NCBI RefSeq assembly: GCF_030818935.1
Contig: NZ_JAUTBD010000001.1
Location: forward strand, 2,356,001 to 2,420,000
Length of the DNA: 64,000 nt
DNA from: Microbacterium sp. SORGH_AS_1204
GTDB taxonomy: Bacteria > Actinomycetota > Actinomycetes > Actinomycetales > Microbacteriaceae
Direction: 5' to 3'
Position numbers and translations under genes: made by a program. Every line of letters starts with the position of its first letter. Position 1 is the stretch's first letter. The notes beneath the pieces are model-generated. The model did not search any database. It was not told where the DNA came from and saw only the letters and a program-made list of their open reading frames with translations. Positions 33,909 through 42,754 of this stretch are shown here, piece by piece.

Positions 33909-35209
33909 GCGTGCGACAGAGCGCGTTCATCGACTTGCGTCCGCTCACCACCTCCCCGGCGTTCGCCCGCTTGTGGATCGGGTCGACGCTGGCGGGGCTC
34001 GGCGGCCAGCTGACGGTCGTGGCCGTCATGCTGCACGTGTTCGAACTGACCCAGAGCACGTTCGCAGTATCGATGATCGCGGTGGCGGGGTTGCTGCCGA
34101 TGATCGTCGCCGGCCTGTACGGGGGCATGCTCGCCGATGCCTTCGACCGGCGCACCGTCGCCCTCCTGGCGGCGGTGGTGACATTCGCGTCCACTGCACT
34201 GCTCGCGGTCCTGGCGTGGTCGGGGCTCGAGACGGTCGGCTGGCTCTTCGTGCTCAGCGTGGTGAACTCCGCCGCGAACTCGATCGTCATGGCGACGAAG
34301 TCGGCCATCACCCCGCGCCTCATCCCCCGAGACCTCCTCCCCGCCGCGGCGGCGCTGCAGGGCGTCACCGTCGGCATCATGGTGATGGCGGGCCCCGCCC
34401 TCGCCGGCGTGCTCGTGGCATTCGCCGGCTACGCCTGGACGTACTCACTCGACGTGCTGCTCATGACCTCGCTCTTCCTCGGCCTGTGGTCCTTGCCGAG
34501 ACTCCGCCCCGAGGGCGAGGTGGTGCGCCCGGGCCTGGAGTCGTTGCGCGACGGCATCCGGTTCCTGCGGCGCGCGCCGAACATCCGCCTGCAGTACATC
34601 CTCGACATCATCGCGATGACGTTCGGTCAACCCGTCGCCCTCTTCCCGGCCATCGGCGCCGTGCTGCTCGGCGGGGGCGCGATCACCACCGGCGTGCTCA
34701 CGGCGGCCGTCGCGGCGGGGGCGTTCTTGTCGAGCCTGTTCTCCGGCCCCATCGGACGCGTGCGCCGCCAGGGCCTCGGCATCGAACGGGCGATCCAGGT
34801 CTACGGTCTGTCGATCGGCGCCTTCGGGCTCGTCCTGCTCGCCGCCAGCCTCGGCTGGCTGCGCCCCGACATCGTCGACGAGTCCCATGCCGCCGTCGCG
34901 CTCATCGTCGTTGCCGCCCTCGTTCTCGCCGTCTCGGGCGCCGCCGACAACGTCAGCGCGATCTATCGCTCGACCATGATGCAGGCGGCGGTTCCGGATG
35001 CCATGCGCGGCCGCCTCCAGGGAATCTTCATCGTCGTGGTGGCCGGCGGCCCCCGCGTCGGCGCCCTCTATGCCGGCACCCTCGCGACCATCGCCGCGCT
35101 CTGGGTTCCACCGCTGTTCGGCGGCATCCTGATCCTCGCCCTGGTCGGCGCCCTGGTGCGCCTGTCGCCGCGATTCAGGCACTACGACGCGCTCGATCCC
35201 CAGCCCTAG
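33905..35209 (+). CDS. MFS exporter, EntS-like (MFS_3)
   Basis: A 434-residue membrane protein with about 12 hydrophobic segments. The A-motif-like loop GGMLADAFDRRTV lies between helices 2 and 3, and the layout matches the MFS_3/enterobactin-exporter group. The start GTG 33905 overlaps the DUF167 stop by 4 nt. The substrate is unknown; a siderophore is a possibility given the family, but no siderophore genes are near. Confidence 0.85.
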   Translation: MSVRQSAFIDLRPLTTSPAFARLWIGSTLAGLGGQLTVVAVMLHVFELTQSTFAVSMIAVAGLLPMIVAGLYGGMLADAFDRRTVALLAAVVTFASTALLAVLAWSGLETVGWLFVLSVVNSAANSIVMATKSAITPRLIPRDLLPAAAALQGVTVGIMVMAGPALAGVLVAFAGYAWTYSLDVLLMTSLFLGLWSLPRLRPEGEVVRPGLESLRDGIRFLRRAPNIRLQYILDIIAMTFGQPVALFPAIGAVLLGGGAITTGVLTAAVAAGAFLSSLFSGPIGRVRRQGLGIERAIQVYGLSIGAFGLVLLAASLGWLRPDIVDESHAAVALIVVAALVLAVSGAADNVSAIYRSTMMQAAVPDAMRGRLQGIFIVVVAGGPRVGALYAGTLATIAALWVPPLFGGILILALVGALVRLSPRFRHYDALDPQP

Positions 35210-35312
35210 GCGGGCGTAGTCAGCACGAGTCCGGAGGATGGACCGACCGAGGGATGCGTTTGGAGGCTAGGTCGCTGAACCGTCTTACCGGCGGAGTCCT
35301 CGGAGACGTCTC

Positions 35313-35939
35313 TCAGCCGGGGACACCCTCTCGCACGGTACCCGGGGGAAGGTCGATGCTCAGAACAGGCGCCGGAGTCGCGGGGCAGTTGACTGCTGCA
35401 TCTGCCCCCTTTCCCGTTCGGTACCCGAAGTCGCACCCGATGGTGTCCCACGTATTGTTCAGAGCGACGAGCATCGACCGTAGCGCTTGGCGCGCATTCA
35501 CCCCGTCGATCGCATGCTCACCCAAGCTGACCTCACCAGGCGCGATCGCATCGTTGAAGAAGAGCGCAATGGCGGCACGCGTGCGCGCCACGGTGTCCTC
35601 CAGTGACCTCATCTGCTCGAAGGTCGGGTACCCGGCCGTCTTGAGTTGAGCAGACACCAACGCCGAGGAAGCAACCTGGGTGGCCGTGTCCGATTCCTGA
35701 CCGGCGTCCGTCACGAACGACCCCGCAGGATCGGAGACATTCTTCCCGATCCGCTCTGCCGCCGCGAGAGCGCGAGACCCCCTGTCGTACACGTCGTAGG
35801 CCGCACCCATCGCTGTAAGAGCGGAGTTCTGTCGATCCGCCGACACGACGGCATCAGCCTGCAGCGCCTGTTGACTCACCGTAGTGATTCCGAAGACCAC
35901 CGAGGCCACGAATGCGCCGAGTGCTGCAAGCGGGTTCAT
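35313..35939 (-). CDS. Hypothetical protein with N-terminal membrane anchor
   Basis: I do not recognise this 208-residue protein. It opens with a hydrophobic segment (about 5-27, ALGAFVASVVFGITTV), then a mostly helical, Ala/Glu/Gln-rich part outside the membrane, with two cysteines (about 169 and 184) that could bond. It starts at ATG 35939; no clear ribosome binding site is seen. Base composition is visibly lower in GC than the neighbours, which suggests recent acquisition. The region upstream may be a decayed part of the same insert. Confidence 0.6.
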   Translation of the reverse strand: MNPLAALGAFVASVVFGITTVSQQALQADAVVSADRQNSALTAMGAAYDVYDRGSRALAAAERIGKNVSDPAGSFVTDAGQESDTATQVASSALVSAQLKTAGYPTFEQMRSLEDTVARTRAAIALFFNDAIAPGEVSLGEHAIDGVNARQALRSMLVALNNTWDTIGCDFGYRTGKGADAAVNCPATPAPVLSIDLPPGTVREGVPG

Positions 35940-36333
35940 CCAGATCGAGAATTTCTTACAACGCCGATCCCACGCGGTCAGAGGGGGTGGTGCCGCCACT
36001 GCCGAACAACGCGTCGCACCACATCGGGCGGTGTCGTTCTCAGTCGCTGCACCTCTTCGCTGATGTCTGCTCACGGCACGACCGTATTGAGAACGCCGAC
36101 GGCTACGCGGCAGTCCATCCTGCCGTTGTCGACTCCTAGACGTGCAACGTGCCCCTCTTCGCCCGTCGGGTGAACTACCGCGGTCTCGAAGCTGGCTCCA
36201 TTTTCGACCCCATTGGCAGACGCGCACGAACCGTTGGCGGCCGCCGGCGCCCTCCTGCCGACCGACGGCGGATTCCGGCCATCGCACTCCCCCGCGCCGA
36301 TGGATGTCGGAGCCCGGTCGTAGTGTCGGGCAC
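35940..36333. other. Gap between the hypothetical protein and the EamA transporter
   Basis: About 390 bp, with the same lower GC content as the hypothetical gene. A minus-strand open frame of 89 codons (36071-36340) runs through it but has no ribosome binding site, no family resemblance, and overlaps the EamA promoter. I treat it as non-coding or decayed. The EamA promoter must lie just before 36334. Confidence 0.4.
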
Positions 36334-37251
36334 GTGGCATCCACTCCTTCTCCCTCCCCCGTGTCGATCGCCGTGCAGTTCGTGCTGGCCGGCATCGTGT
36401 GGGGCTCGAGCTTCCTCTTCATCGCGGTCGCTCTCACGGGCATGACACCGGCGCAGGTGGCGGGAGGTCGTCTGTTGTTCGGCGCGGTCACGCTCGCGGC
36501 GATCGTCGCGATCCGTCGGGAGCGCCTGCCGCGGGGGCGACGGATCTGGGCGCACCTCTGTCTGCTCGGCCTGACGTTCTGCGCCATCCCGTTCCTGCTG
36601 TTCGCGTGGGCGGAGCAGCACGTGCCGTCGGGACTCGCGAGCATCTTCAACGCGACGACCCCGATCATGACCGCGGTCATGGCGTGGGCGGTGTTCCGCG
36701 TCGAGAACCTGAAGGTGGGCCAGCTGATGGGCATCGCCGTCGGCATCGTCGGGGTGGTCGTGATCATCGCCCCGGGTGCTGTCGGCGACATCGCCGACAG
36801 CACCGTCGCGCAGCTCGCCCTGCTGGGCGCCACCGCCTGCTACGGCTTCAGCCTGGCCTACATGCGTCGGTTCCTCGGCGATACCGGGCTGTCGGGCATC
36901 TCCCTCGCCTTCGGCTACATCGCGCCCGCGGCGGCACTCATGGTGCTGCTCTCCCCGGTGATCCTCGCCGAACCCCCGCACCTCACGCTCCCGGTGCTCG
37001 CCAGCATCGTCACGCTCGGCGTACTGGGCACCGGCTTCGCCTACGTCTGGAACCAGAACGTGCTGCGCGCTTGGGGGCCCACGCGAGCCTCGACCGTCAC
37101 GTACATCACCCCGGTGGTCGGGGTGGCGCTCGGCATCCTGATCCTCGGCGAGCGCATCTCGTGGAACGAGCCGGTCGGTGCCGCGGTGGTGTTCCTCGGG
37201 ATTCTGCTCGTGCAGCAGCGGATCCGCCTGCCGCACCACGCCCGCACCTGA
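36334..37251 (+). CDS. EamA/DMT family transporter
   Basis: A 305-residue permease with ten hydrophobic segments in two EamA repeats. GIVWGSSFLFIAVAL opens repeat 1 and GATACYGFSLAYMRRFL opens repeat 2, with the usual proline-containing PIMTAVMAWAVF loops and the late ITPVVGVALGILILGERI. Members export metabolites or amino acids; the substrate is unknown. The start is GTG 36334; GTG 36361 is possible. Confidence 0.87.
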   Translation: MASTPSPSPVSIAVQFVLAGIVWGSSFLFIAVALTGMTPAQVAGGRLLFGAVTLAAIVAIRRERLPRGRRIWAHLCLLGLTFCAIPFLLFAWAEQHVPSGLASIFNATTPIMTAVMAWAVFRVENLKVGQLMGIAVGIVGVVVIIAPGAVGDIADSTVAQLALLGATACYGFSLAYMRRFLGDTGLSGISLAFGYIAPAAALMVLLSPVILAEPPHLTLPVLASIVTLGVLGTGFAYVWNQNVLRAWGPTRASTVTYITPVVGVALGILILGERISWNEPVGAAVVFLGILLVQQRIRLPHHART

Positions 37252-37333
37252 GACCGTTTGCGAGCCCGCGCGCCCGCCTGACTCCCCCGCCGGGCTCCCA
37301 CGCCTGACTCGCGCGCCTGTTCGGCGGATACGA

Positions 37334-37369
37334 CGACGGCCCCGGATGCCGAAGCATCCGGGGCCGTCG
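37334..37369. terminator. Bidirectional terminator between EamA and YceI genes
   Basis: A perfect 16 bp stem CGACGGCCCCGGATGC / GCATCCGGGGCCGTCG with tetraloop CGAA, between two convergent genes. Confidence 0.85.
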
Positions 37370-37404
37370 AAGGGACCGGTCCCGCAGCGGGCGCTGCGGA
37401 TCGA

Positions 37405-37965
37405 TCAGGCCTGGAGCGTGAGCTGCAGGTCGAGCTCGATGGTGACGTCCTTGCCGACGAGCACGCCGCCGGTCTCGAGCGCGGCGTTCCAGGTGAGGCC
37501 GAAGTCCTCGCGGTTGACGACCGTCTTGGCGGTGGCGCCGGCCTTGTAGTTGCCCCACGGGTCGGTACCGAAGCCGCCGAAGTCGAGTGCGAAAGTGGCG
37601 GGCTTGGTGATGCCGCGGATGGTCAGGTCGCCGTCGACGAGGAAGTCGCCGTCTTCGAGGCGCACGCCGGTGGAGCGGAAGTCCATCGTCGGGTAGGTCT
37701 CCACGTCGAAGAACTCGGCCGAGCGCAGGTGCTGGTCGCGGCCCTCGTCTTTGGTGTCGACCGAGGTGACGTCGACGGATGCCTCGACGGTGGCCTCGAG
37801 CGGGTTCTCGGGGGCGACGATCGTGGCGCTCTTCATGCCGAAGGTTCCGCGGACCTTCGAGATCATCATGTGGCGCACCGAGAAGGTGACCTCGCTGTGC
37901 GAGGGGTCGAGCACCCAGGTGCCCGCCTTGTAGCCGGGGATGTCGAGGGTGGTGGTGTCGGTCAT
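37405..37965 (-). CDS. YceI family protein
   Basis: A 186-residue lipocalin-like beta-barrel of the YceI family, which binds polyprenoid or other hydrophobic ligands. WVLDPSHSEVTFSVRHMMISKVRGTF is the family opening and the segment from GDLTIRGITKP to the end completes the barrel. There is no signal peptide, so it is cytoplasmic, unlike E. coli YceI. ATG 37965 follows AAGGAG. Confidence 0.9.
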   Translation of the reverse strand: MTDTTTLDIPGYKAGTWVLDPSHSEVTFSVRHMMISKVRGTFGMKSATIVAPENPLEATVEASVDVTSVDTKDEGRDQHLRSAEFFDVETYPTMDFRSTGVRLEDGDFLVDGDLTIRGITKPATFALDFGGFGTDPWGNYKAGATAKTVVNREDFGLTWNAALETGGVLVGKDVTIELDLQLTLQA

Positions 37966-38056
37966 GTCACTCCTTGAGGTCTGGGGAGCCGCGTCGGCGT
38001 CCTGCCGGGAATCAACTCCCATTCATACGAATGTATTCCACGATCGAGGAAAACGA

Positions 38057-38090
38057 CGAACCCGAGGGAGCCGCAGCCCCCTCGGGTTCG
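38057..38090 (-). terminator. Terminator downstream of the FKBP gene
   Basis: A perfect 12 bp stem CGAACCCGAGGG / CCCTCGGGTTCG with a 10 nt loop, 25 bp after the stop. Confidence 0.75.
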
Positions 38091-38115
38091 TGAATTCTGG
38101 GTGAAGAACGCCTGA

Positions 38116-38481
38116 TCAGCCGACCTTGAGCAGGTCGATGATGAAGATGAGGGTCTTGCCGCCGAGGAAGTGCCCACCGGCCGGACCGTAGGCGAGGTGC
38201 GGGGGGATGACGAGCTCGCGGCGTCCGCCGACCTTCATACCCGGGATGCCGTCCTGCCAGCCCTGGATGAGGCCGCGGAGGGGGAACTGGATGCTCTCGC
38301 CACGACCCCACGACGAGTCGAACTCCTCGCCCGAGTCGTACTCGACACCGGCGTAGTGAACCGTGACGGTGTCGCCGGGCTTCGCCTCGTCGCCGTCGCC
38401 GACGATGATGTCGCGGATGACGAGGTCGGAGGGGGCGGGGCCGCTGGGAGCGTCGAACTCCGGCTTGGTGCGATCAGTCAT
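38116..38481 (-). CDS. FKBP-type peptidyl-prolyl cis-trans isomerase
   Basis: A 121-residue single-domain FKBP that speeds prolyl isomerisation during protein folding. The family core is complete: VTVHYAGVEYDSGEEFDSSW, FPLRGLIQGWQDGIPGMKVGGRRELVIPP and YGPAGG. ATG 38481 is preceded by GGGAG. There is no signal, so it is cytoplasmic. It is a single gene closed by a terminator. Confidence 0.93.
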   Translation of the reverse strand: MTDRTKPEFDAPSGPAPSDLVIRDIIVGDGDEAKPGDTVTVHYAGVEYDSGEEFDSSWGRGESIQFPLRGLIQGWQDGIPGMKVGGRRELVIPPHLAYGPAGGHFLGGKTLIFIIDLLKVG

Positions 38482-38540
38482 GCTCCCATCCAAGCACGCC
38501 CGCGCCGCTCGCGAAGCCCCTGGACACGACCCGCGAAAAC

Positions 38541-38591
38541 ACTCAGCGCCCGGTGCCGCGGCGATGCCTGCGTGTCTCCCGGGCGCTGAGT
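38541..38591. repeat. 51 bp intergenic hairpin
   Basis: Arms ACTCAGCGCCCGG and CCGGGCGCTGAGT, perfect over 13 bp, 25 nt apart, between FKBP and the PrsW-like gene. It may terminate the PrsW transcript (56 bp after its stop) or belong to the hairpin class seen elsewhere in the window. Confidence 0.65.
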
Positions 38592-38646
38592 TGGCCTACG
38601 TCGATGGTGCGCTCGCGCGGGCGCGCTGTCAAGACCCACCCCGTAC

Positions 38647-39807
38647 TCACGGTCCGAGCAGAGCCGTACGTGCCGCCATCGTCCGTTCCAGGAGGTAGCG
38701 CTCGGTGGCCGGGGCGTGGGGGTCGCGGCCCGACAGCGAACGCTGGCGAGCGGCGGCGAGGGCCGTGGCATCCGTGATGAACGTCTTCATCACCGCTGAG
38801 CGATCGCCGGGCAGGGTGCGCGCCCACGCCACCGCCGAGCGGCGCCCGGGGCCCGTGGCGAGCATGTCGACCTCTTGCGGGGTGAACCACCCCGCCGCCG
38901 CGTACTCGCCGAGTCGCGCGCGCGTCAGCCGCGTCTCTTCGCGGCGCAACGCCAGGATGCCGAGGATGAACAGCACGAACAGCGGCACCTGCAGCGCCGC
39001 GTAGAGCTCGAAGAAGTCGAAGAACGTCGCCGAGCCGTTCCACAGCGCGTGCAGCACGATCGCCCCGATGACCCCCGGGATGCCGTAGCGCAGCGCGCCA
39101 CCCGTGCTGAGCCCGCGCCGCGCAGCCAGGCCGAACGCGAAGCCCGTCAGGCACGTGAACATCACGTGGGCGAAGGGCGACAGCACCGCCCGCAGGAAGA
39201 AGGTGCTCGCCACCTGGACGGGGCCGCCCTCGAGGTAGCTGATGGCGAAGTACTGCACGTTCTCGGTGAGCGCGAAGCCCGCGCCGATGAGCGCCCCGTA
39301 GACGATGCCGTCGACGGGGCCGTCGAAGGCGCGACGCGCGAACCAGAAGATGAGCAGCACACCGAGCCCCTTGGCGATCTCTTCGACGATCGGCGCCTGC
39401 ACGACGGAACTGAAAGCGGGCGGTAGACCCCCGGTCACCAGTGTCACAAGTAGGTCGACGGCGAGAGCGATGACCACGGACGCGATGGCCCCCCACGCCA
39501 CCGCGAAGACCAGCAGCCGGCGCGGCTCGGGCTCCCACCGGTCGATGTAGCGCACCGCGAACCACACGATCACGAAGGGGATCGCGGCCAGGATCAGTCC
39601 GATGAAGGATGCCGCGGTGCCCAGGAATCCCGTGAAGTAGCGCACGAGCAGCGCGAGCAGGGGCACGAGGAGCACGGCGACCACCCACAGCGCCACACCC
39701 CCGCGGCGCGATCGCGGCGGGGCTGCGGAGGCTGCCGCCTGCGGCGCCGCCGCGATGCGCGTGGCTTCACCCGAACCGGGTCGGGAGAACGGCGAGGGGG
39801 AACTCAT
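38647..39807 (-). CDS. PrsW-family intramembrane metalloprotease
   Basis: A 386-residue membrane protein with about eight hydrophobic segments. The PrsW/CAAX-protease motifs are complete: VEEIAKG (EExxK), FALTENVQYF (FxxxEN), the His in FAHVMFTCL and HALWNG (HxxxN). PrsW cleaves an anti-sigma factor in Bacillus; the target here is unknown. A Pro/Ser/Ala-rich cytoplasmic N-terminus of about 35 residues precedes helix 1. ATG 39807 is preferred over an in-frame GTG two codons earlier. Confidence 0.87.
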   Translation of the reverse strand: MSSPSPFSRPGSGEATRIAAAPQAAASAAPPRSRRGGVALWVVAVLLVPLLALLVRYFTGFLGTAASFIGLILAAIPFVIVWFAVRYIDRWEPEPRRLLVFAVAWGAIASVVIALAVDLLVTLVTGGLPPAFSSVVQAPIVEEIAKGLGVLLIFWFARRAFDGPVDGIVYGALIGAGFALTENVQYFAISYLEGGPVQVASTFFLRAVLSPFAHVMFTCLTGFAFGLAARRGLSTGGALRYGIPGVIGAIVLHALWNGSATFFDFFELYAALQVPLFVLFILGILALRREETRLTRARLGEYAAAGWFTPQEVDMLATGPGRRSAVAWARTLPGDRSAVMKTFITDATALAAARQRSLSGRDPHAPATERYLLERTMAARTALLGP

Positions 39808-39892
39808 GCGCACAGCCTAGATGCGGCCTCCGACATGGCATCCGGGGCTTGCGAGCTCCCCGGCGGCGCGCCCGTCCGGGTAGCGTGGAGGC

Positions 39893-40759
39893 ATGCGCTT
39901 CGCCCACGCCCAGTCCCAGGAAGGGGCCGAAGCCCCCCGTCTCATCTCCGTCCACGGCGAGGAGTTCGTCTTCGTCGACGAGCTCTTCGAGGGTGCACCG
40001 TCGACGCTCGAGCACCTCATCGCCGGTGGCGACGCGCTGCTCGACCGCGTCCGCGAAGCGGCCCCCGCGGCGCCGCGGCATCCGCTCTCCGGCATCCGGT
40101 TCGCCTCCGCCGTTCTCGCCCCGCCCTCGATCCTCGCGGTCGGTCTGAACTACGCGGCGCACTCGGGAGAGCTCGGGCTCAAGACCGACGCCGGGCCCAC
40201 GGTGTTCGTGCTGTGGCCCAACTCGCTCACCGCCCACGAGGCCACCACCTCCTGGCCGCGCGCGCTCAGCGAGGCCGTCGACTACGAAGCCGAGCTCGGC
40301 GTGATCATCGGTCGCCCCGGCCGCGACATCGCCGAAGCCGATGCCCTGCCGCACGTGTGGGGCTACACCGTCGTCAATGACATCACCGCCCGCAACATCC
40401 AGTTCTCCGAGGCGCAGTGGTCGCGCTGCAAGTCGTTCGACGGGTTCACCCCGACGGGACCCTTCGTGGTGACGGCCGACGAGATCCCCGACCCGCAAGA
40501 TCTGCACATCTGGACCGTCGTCGACGGTCACACGGTGCAGGATGCCAGCACCGGCCAGATGGTGCGGTCCGTTGCGACGCTCATCCACAAGCTGTCGGAG
40601 TCGGTGACGCTGCTGCCCGGCACCCTCATCTCCACCGGCAGCCCCGGCGGCGCCGGCTACTCGCGCGATCCGCAGATCTTCCTGCGCGACCGCTCGACCG
40701 TGACCGTGGGCATCGACGGCATCGGCGAACTCACTACGCACTGCCGCATCCTCGACTGA
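39893..40759 (+). CDS. Fumarylacetoacetate hydrolase family protein
   Basis: A 288-residue enzyme of the FAH family (hydrolases, decarboxylases or isomerases of beta-diketo acids). Metal ligands Glu and Glu are in VDYEAELGVIIG, and Asp in VVNDITARN; the Lys is in RCKSFDGFTPTGPF. The substrate loop STGSPGGAGYS is slightly different from the more usual STGTPAGVG. It starts at ATG 39893. It is probably catabolic for aromatic or sugar-acid breakdown, but no pathway genes are near. Confidence 0.87.
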   Translation: MRFAHAQSQEGAEAPRLISVHGEEFVFVDELFEGAPSTLEHLIAGGDALLDRVREAAPAAPRHPLSGIRFASAVLAPPSILAVGLNYAAHSGELGLKTDAGPTVFVLWPNSLTAHEATTSWPRALSEAVDYEAELGVIIGRPGRDIAEADALPHVWGYTVVNDITARNIQFSEAQWSRCKSFDGFTPTGPFVVTADEIPDPQDLHIWTVVDGHTVQDASTGQMVRSVATLIHKLSESVTLLPGTLISTGSPGGAGYSRDPQIFLRDRSTVTVGIDGIGELTTHCRILD

Positions 40760-41110
40760 CGGGGCGCGGGGCGCGCGGGCCCGGAACGCGCGGGCGCGCG
40801 GCGCGGAACGCGCGGGGCGCGGGGCGCGGGCCCGGAACGCGCGGGCGCGCGGCGCGGGCGCAGGGCGCGGAGCGCACGGCGGGGGGCGTGGCGGAACGCG
40901 CGGGCGCGCGGCGCGGACGCCCGGCCGGGCCGCCCGGCGGGGGCGTGACGGAGCACGCCGGGGCGCGGCGCGGCTGCACCTCGCTGACGAGTCGGTCGCA
41001 CACGGCGAACGAGATGTCGGCGAGATGCCCACTCGCGACGCGGCCGGAGCGGGCCGTGTGCGCTGCGAGCGGGCCGGTCGACGCGCGCTCAACGCCATGC
41101 GGTCAGCGCG
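40760..41110. other. Extremely GC-rich gap
   Basis: About 350 bp, mostly GC runs. The block GGAACGCGCGGGCGCGCGG recurs around 40783, 40834 and 40893. It has no gene, no clean palindrome that I can separate from background, and no T-tract. It may end both convergent transcripts (FAH-family and aspA). Confidence 0.5.
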
Positions 41111-42574
41111 TCACTCCTCGACGACGCTGTCGGCCGAGCGGATGATCGGGATCGCCGCCGTGACCGTCTGCAGACCCGACAGGCGTGCGGGCGAGATCTG
41201 CTTCGTGACCTCGTCGCGCGTCATCAGCCCCGCCTCGACGACGAGGTCGGCGACGTTGCGGTGCGTCAGCAGCGCCGTCTTGGCGAGGGCCGCGGCCGCG
41301 GAGTAGCCGATGAACGGGGTGAGCGCCGTGACCACGCCGACCGAGGAACCCACCATGGCCCCCAGGCGCTCGCGGTTGGCCGTGATGCCGTCGACGCAGT
41401 TGACCCGGAGCGTCCACATGGCCTGACGCATCCAGGTGATGGACTGGTAGATCGAGTGCGCGATCACCGGCTCGAAGGCGTTGAGCTGCAGCTGGCCGCC
41501 CTCGACGGCCATGGTCACCGTCATGTCGGCTCCGACGACCGAGAAGGCGACCTGGTTCACGACCTCGGGGATGACGGGGTTGACCTTCCCCGGCATGATG
41601 CTCGACCCGGCCTGCCGCGGCGGCAGATTGATCTCGCCGAGACCGGCCTGCGGACCGCTCGACAGCAGGCGCAGGTCGTTGCAGATCTTCGACAGCTTGA
41701 CGGCGTTGCGCTTGAGCGACGACGAGAACGACATGAAGGCGCCCGTGTCGCTCGTCGACTCGACCAGATCGCTCGCGGTCTCGAGGTCGAGGCCCGTGAT
41801 CGCCCGCAGGTGCCGCAGCACCGCTCCCCCGTAGCCGGCGTGCGCGGTGATGCCCGTGCCGATCGCGGTGGCGCCCATGTTGATCTCGTACATCAGGTAC
41901 GCGTTCTCGGTGAGGCGGCTGTAGTCCTCGCCGAGGGTGGTCGCGAACCCGTGGAACTCCTGCCCGAGCGTCATGGGCACGGCATCCTGCAGCTGGGTCC
42001 GCCCGACCTTCAGCACGTCGTGGAACTCCTCCGACTTGCGCAAAAACGACTGCCGCAGCAGCGCGAGCTCTTCGAGGAGGCTCTGCAGCGTGAGCGAGAG
42101 ACCGATCTTGATCGCGGTCGGGTAGACGTCGTTCGTCGACTGGCTGCGGTTGGTGTCGTCGATCGGCGACAGGAAGGCGTAGTCGCCCTTCTCGCGGCCC
42201 GCCATCTCGAGGGCGATGTTCGTGATGACCTCGTTGGCGTTCATGTTCGTCGAGGTGCCGGCCCCGCCCTGGATGACGCCGACGGTGAACTCGTCGTGGA
42301 ACTCTCCGTCGATGACGCGCTGGGCCGCGCGGTCGATGAGATCTGCTTTGGCCTCGTCGAGGACGCCGATCTCGGCGTTGGCGCGGGCCGACGCCTGTTT
42401 GACCATCGCGAGACCGCGCACGAGATCGGGGTAGACCGAGATCGGGCGCTTCGCGATCGGGAAGTTCTCCAGCGCCCGCGCGGTGTGGATGCCCCAGTAT
42501 GCGTCGGCGGGGATCTCGAGGGATCCCAGGGAGTCGGTCTCGGTACGGGTGCGCGTCAGAGCGTCCAGGGCCAT
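41111..42574 (-). CDS. aspA: Aspartate ammonia-lyase
   Basis: Converts aspartate to fumarate and ammonia. The protein is 487 residues; the superfamily signature GSSIMPGKVNP is intact (about 338-348), as are the substrate-binding TSTNMNANEVI and SQSTNDVYPTA segments. The C-terminus keeps the normal length. It starts at ATG 42574 with AAGGA upstream. aspA and fumC share the signature; the aspartase assignment rests on overall similarity. Confidence 0.9.
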   Translation of the reverse strand: MALDALTRTRTETDSLGSLEIPADAYWGIHTARALENFPIAKRPISVYPDLVRGLAMVKQASARANAEIGVLDEAKADLIDRAAQRVIDGEFHDEFTVGVIQGGAGTSTNMNANEVITNIALEMAGREKGDYAFLSPIDDTNRSQSTNDVYPTAIKIGLSLTLQSLLEELALLRQSFLRKSEEFHDVLKVGRTQLQDAVPMTLGQEFHGFATTLGEDYSRLTENAYLMYEINMGATAIGTGITAHAGYGGAVLRHLRAITGLDLETASDLVESTSDTGAFMSFSSSLKRNAVKLSKICNDLRLLSSGPQAGLGEINLPPRQAGSSIMPGKVNPVIPEVVNQVAFSVVGADMTVTMAVEGGQLQLNAFEPVIAHSIYQSITWMRQAMWTLRVNCVDGITANRERLGAMVGSSVGVVTALTPFIGYSAAAALAKTALLTHRNVADLVVEAGLMTRDEVTKQISPARLSGLQTVTAAIPIIRSADSVVEE

Positions 42575-42754
42575 GGGTACGTCCTTGTGGGTGTCACGGC
42601 GAGAAGGGATGCCACGAGCCTATCCACCGCTCTCCGCCACCGCCCTGGCCGCCACGGCCTGCCGCGCCATCCGCACCCGCCGGTGCGTCTATTGCACGCC
42701 TCGATCGGCCCGCTGCCGGCCCGTCGAGGCGCACGGGACGCACCGGGCCACTGG

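Noticed and set aside
36071..36340. 89-codon minus-strand frame upstream of EamA
   Set aside because: No ribosome binding site or family resemblance and it covers the EamA promoter; kept only as a note in the gap entry.
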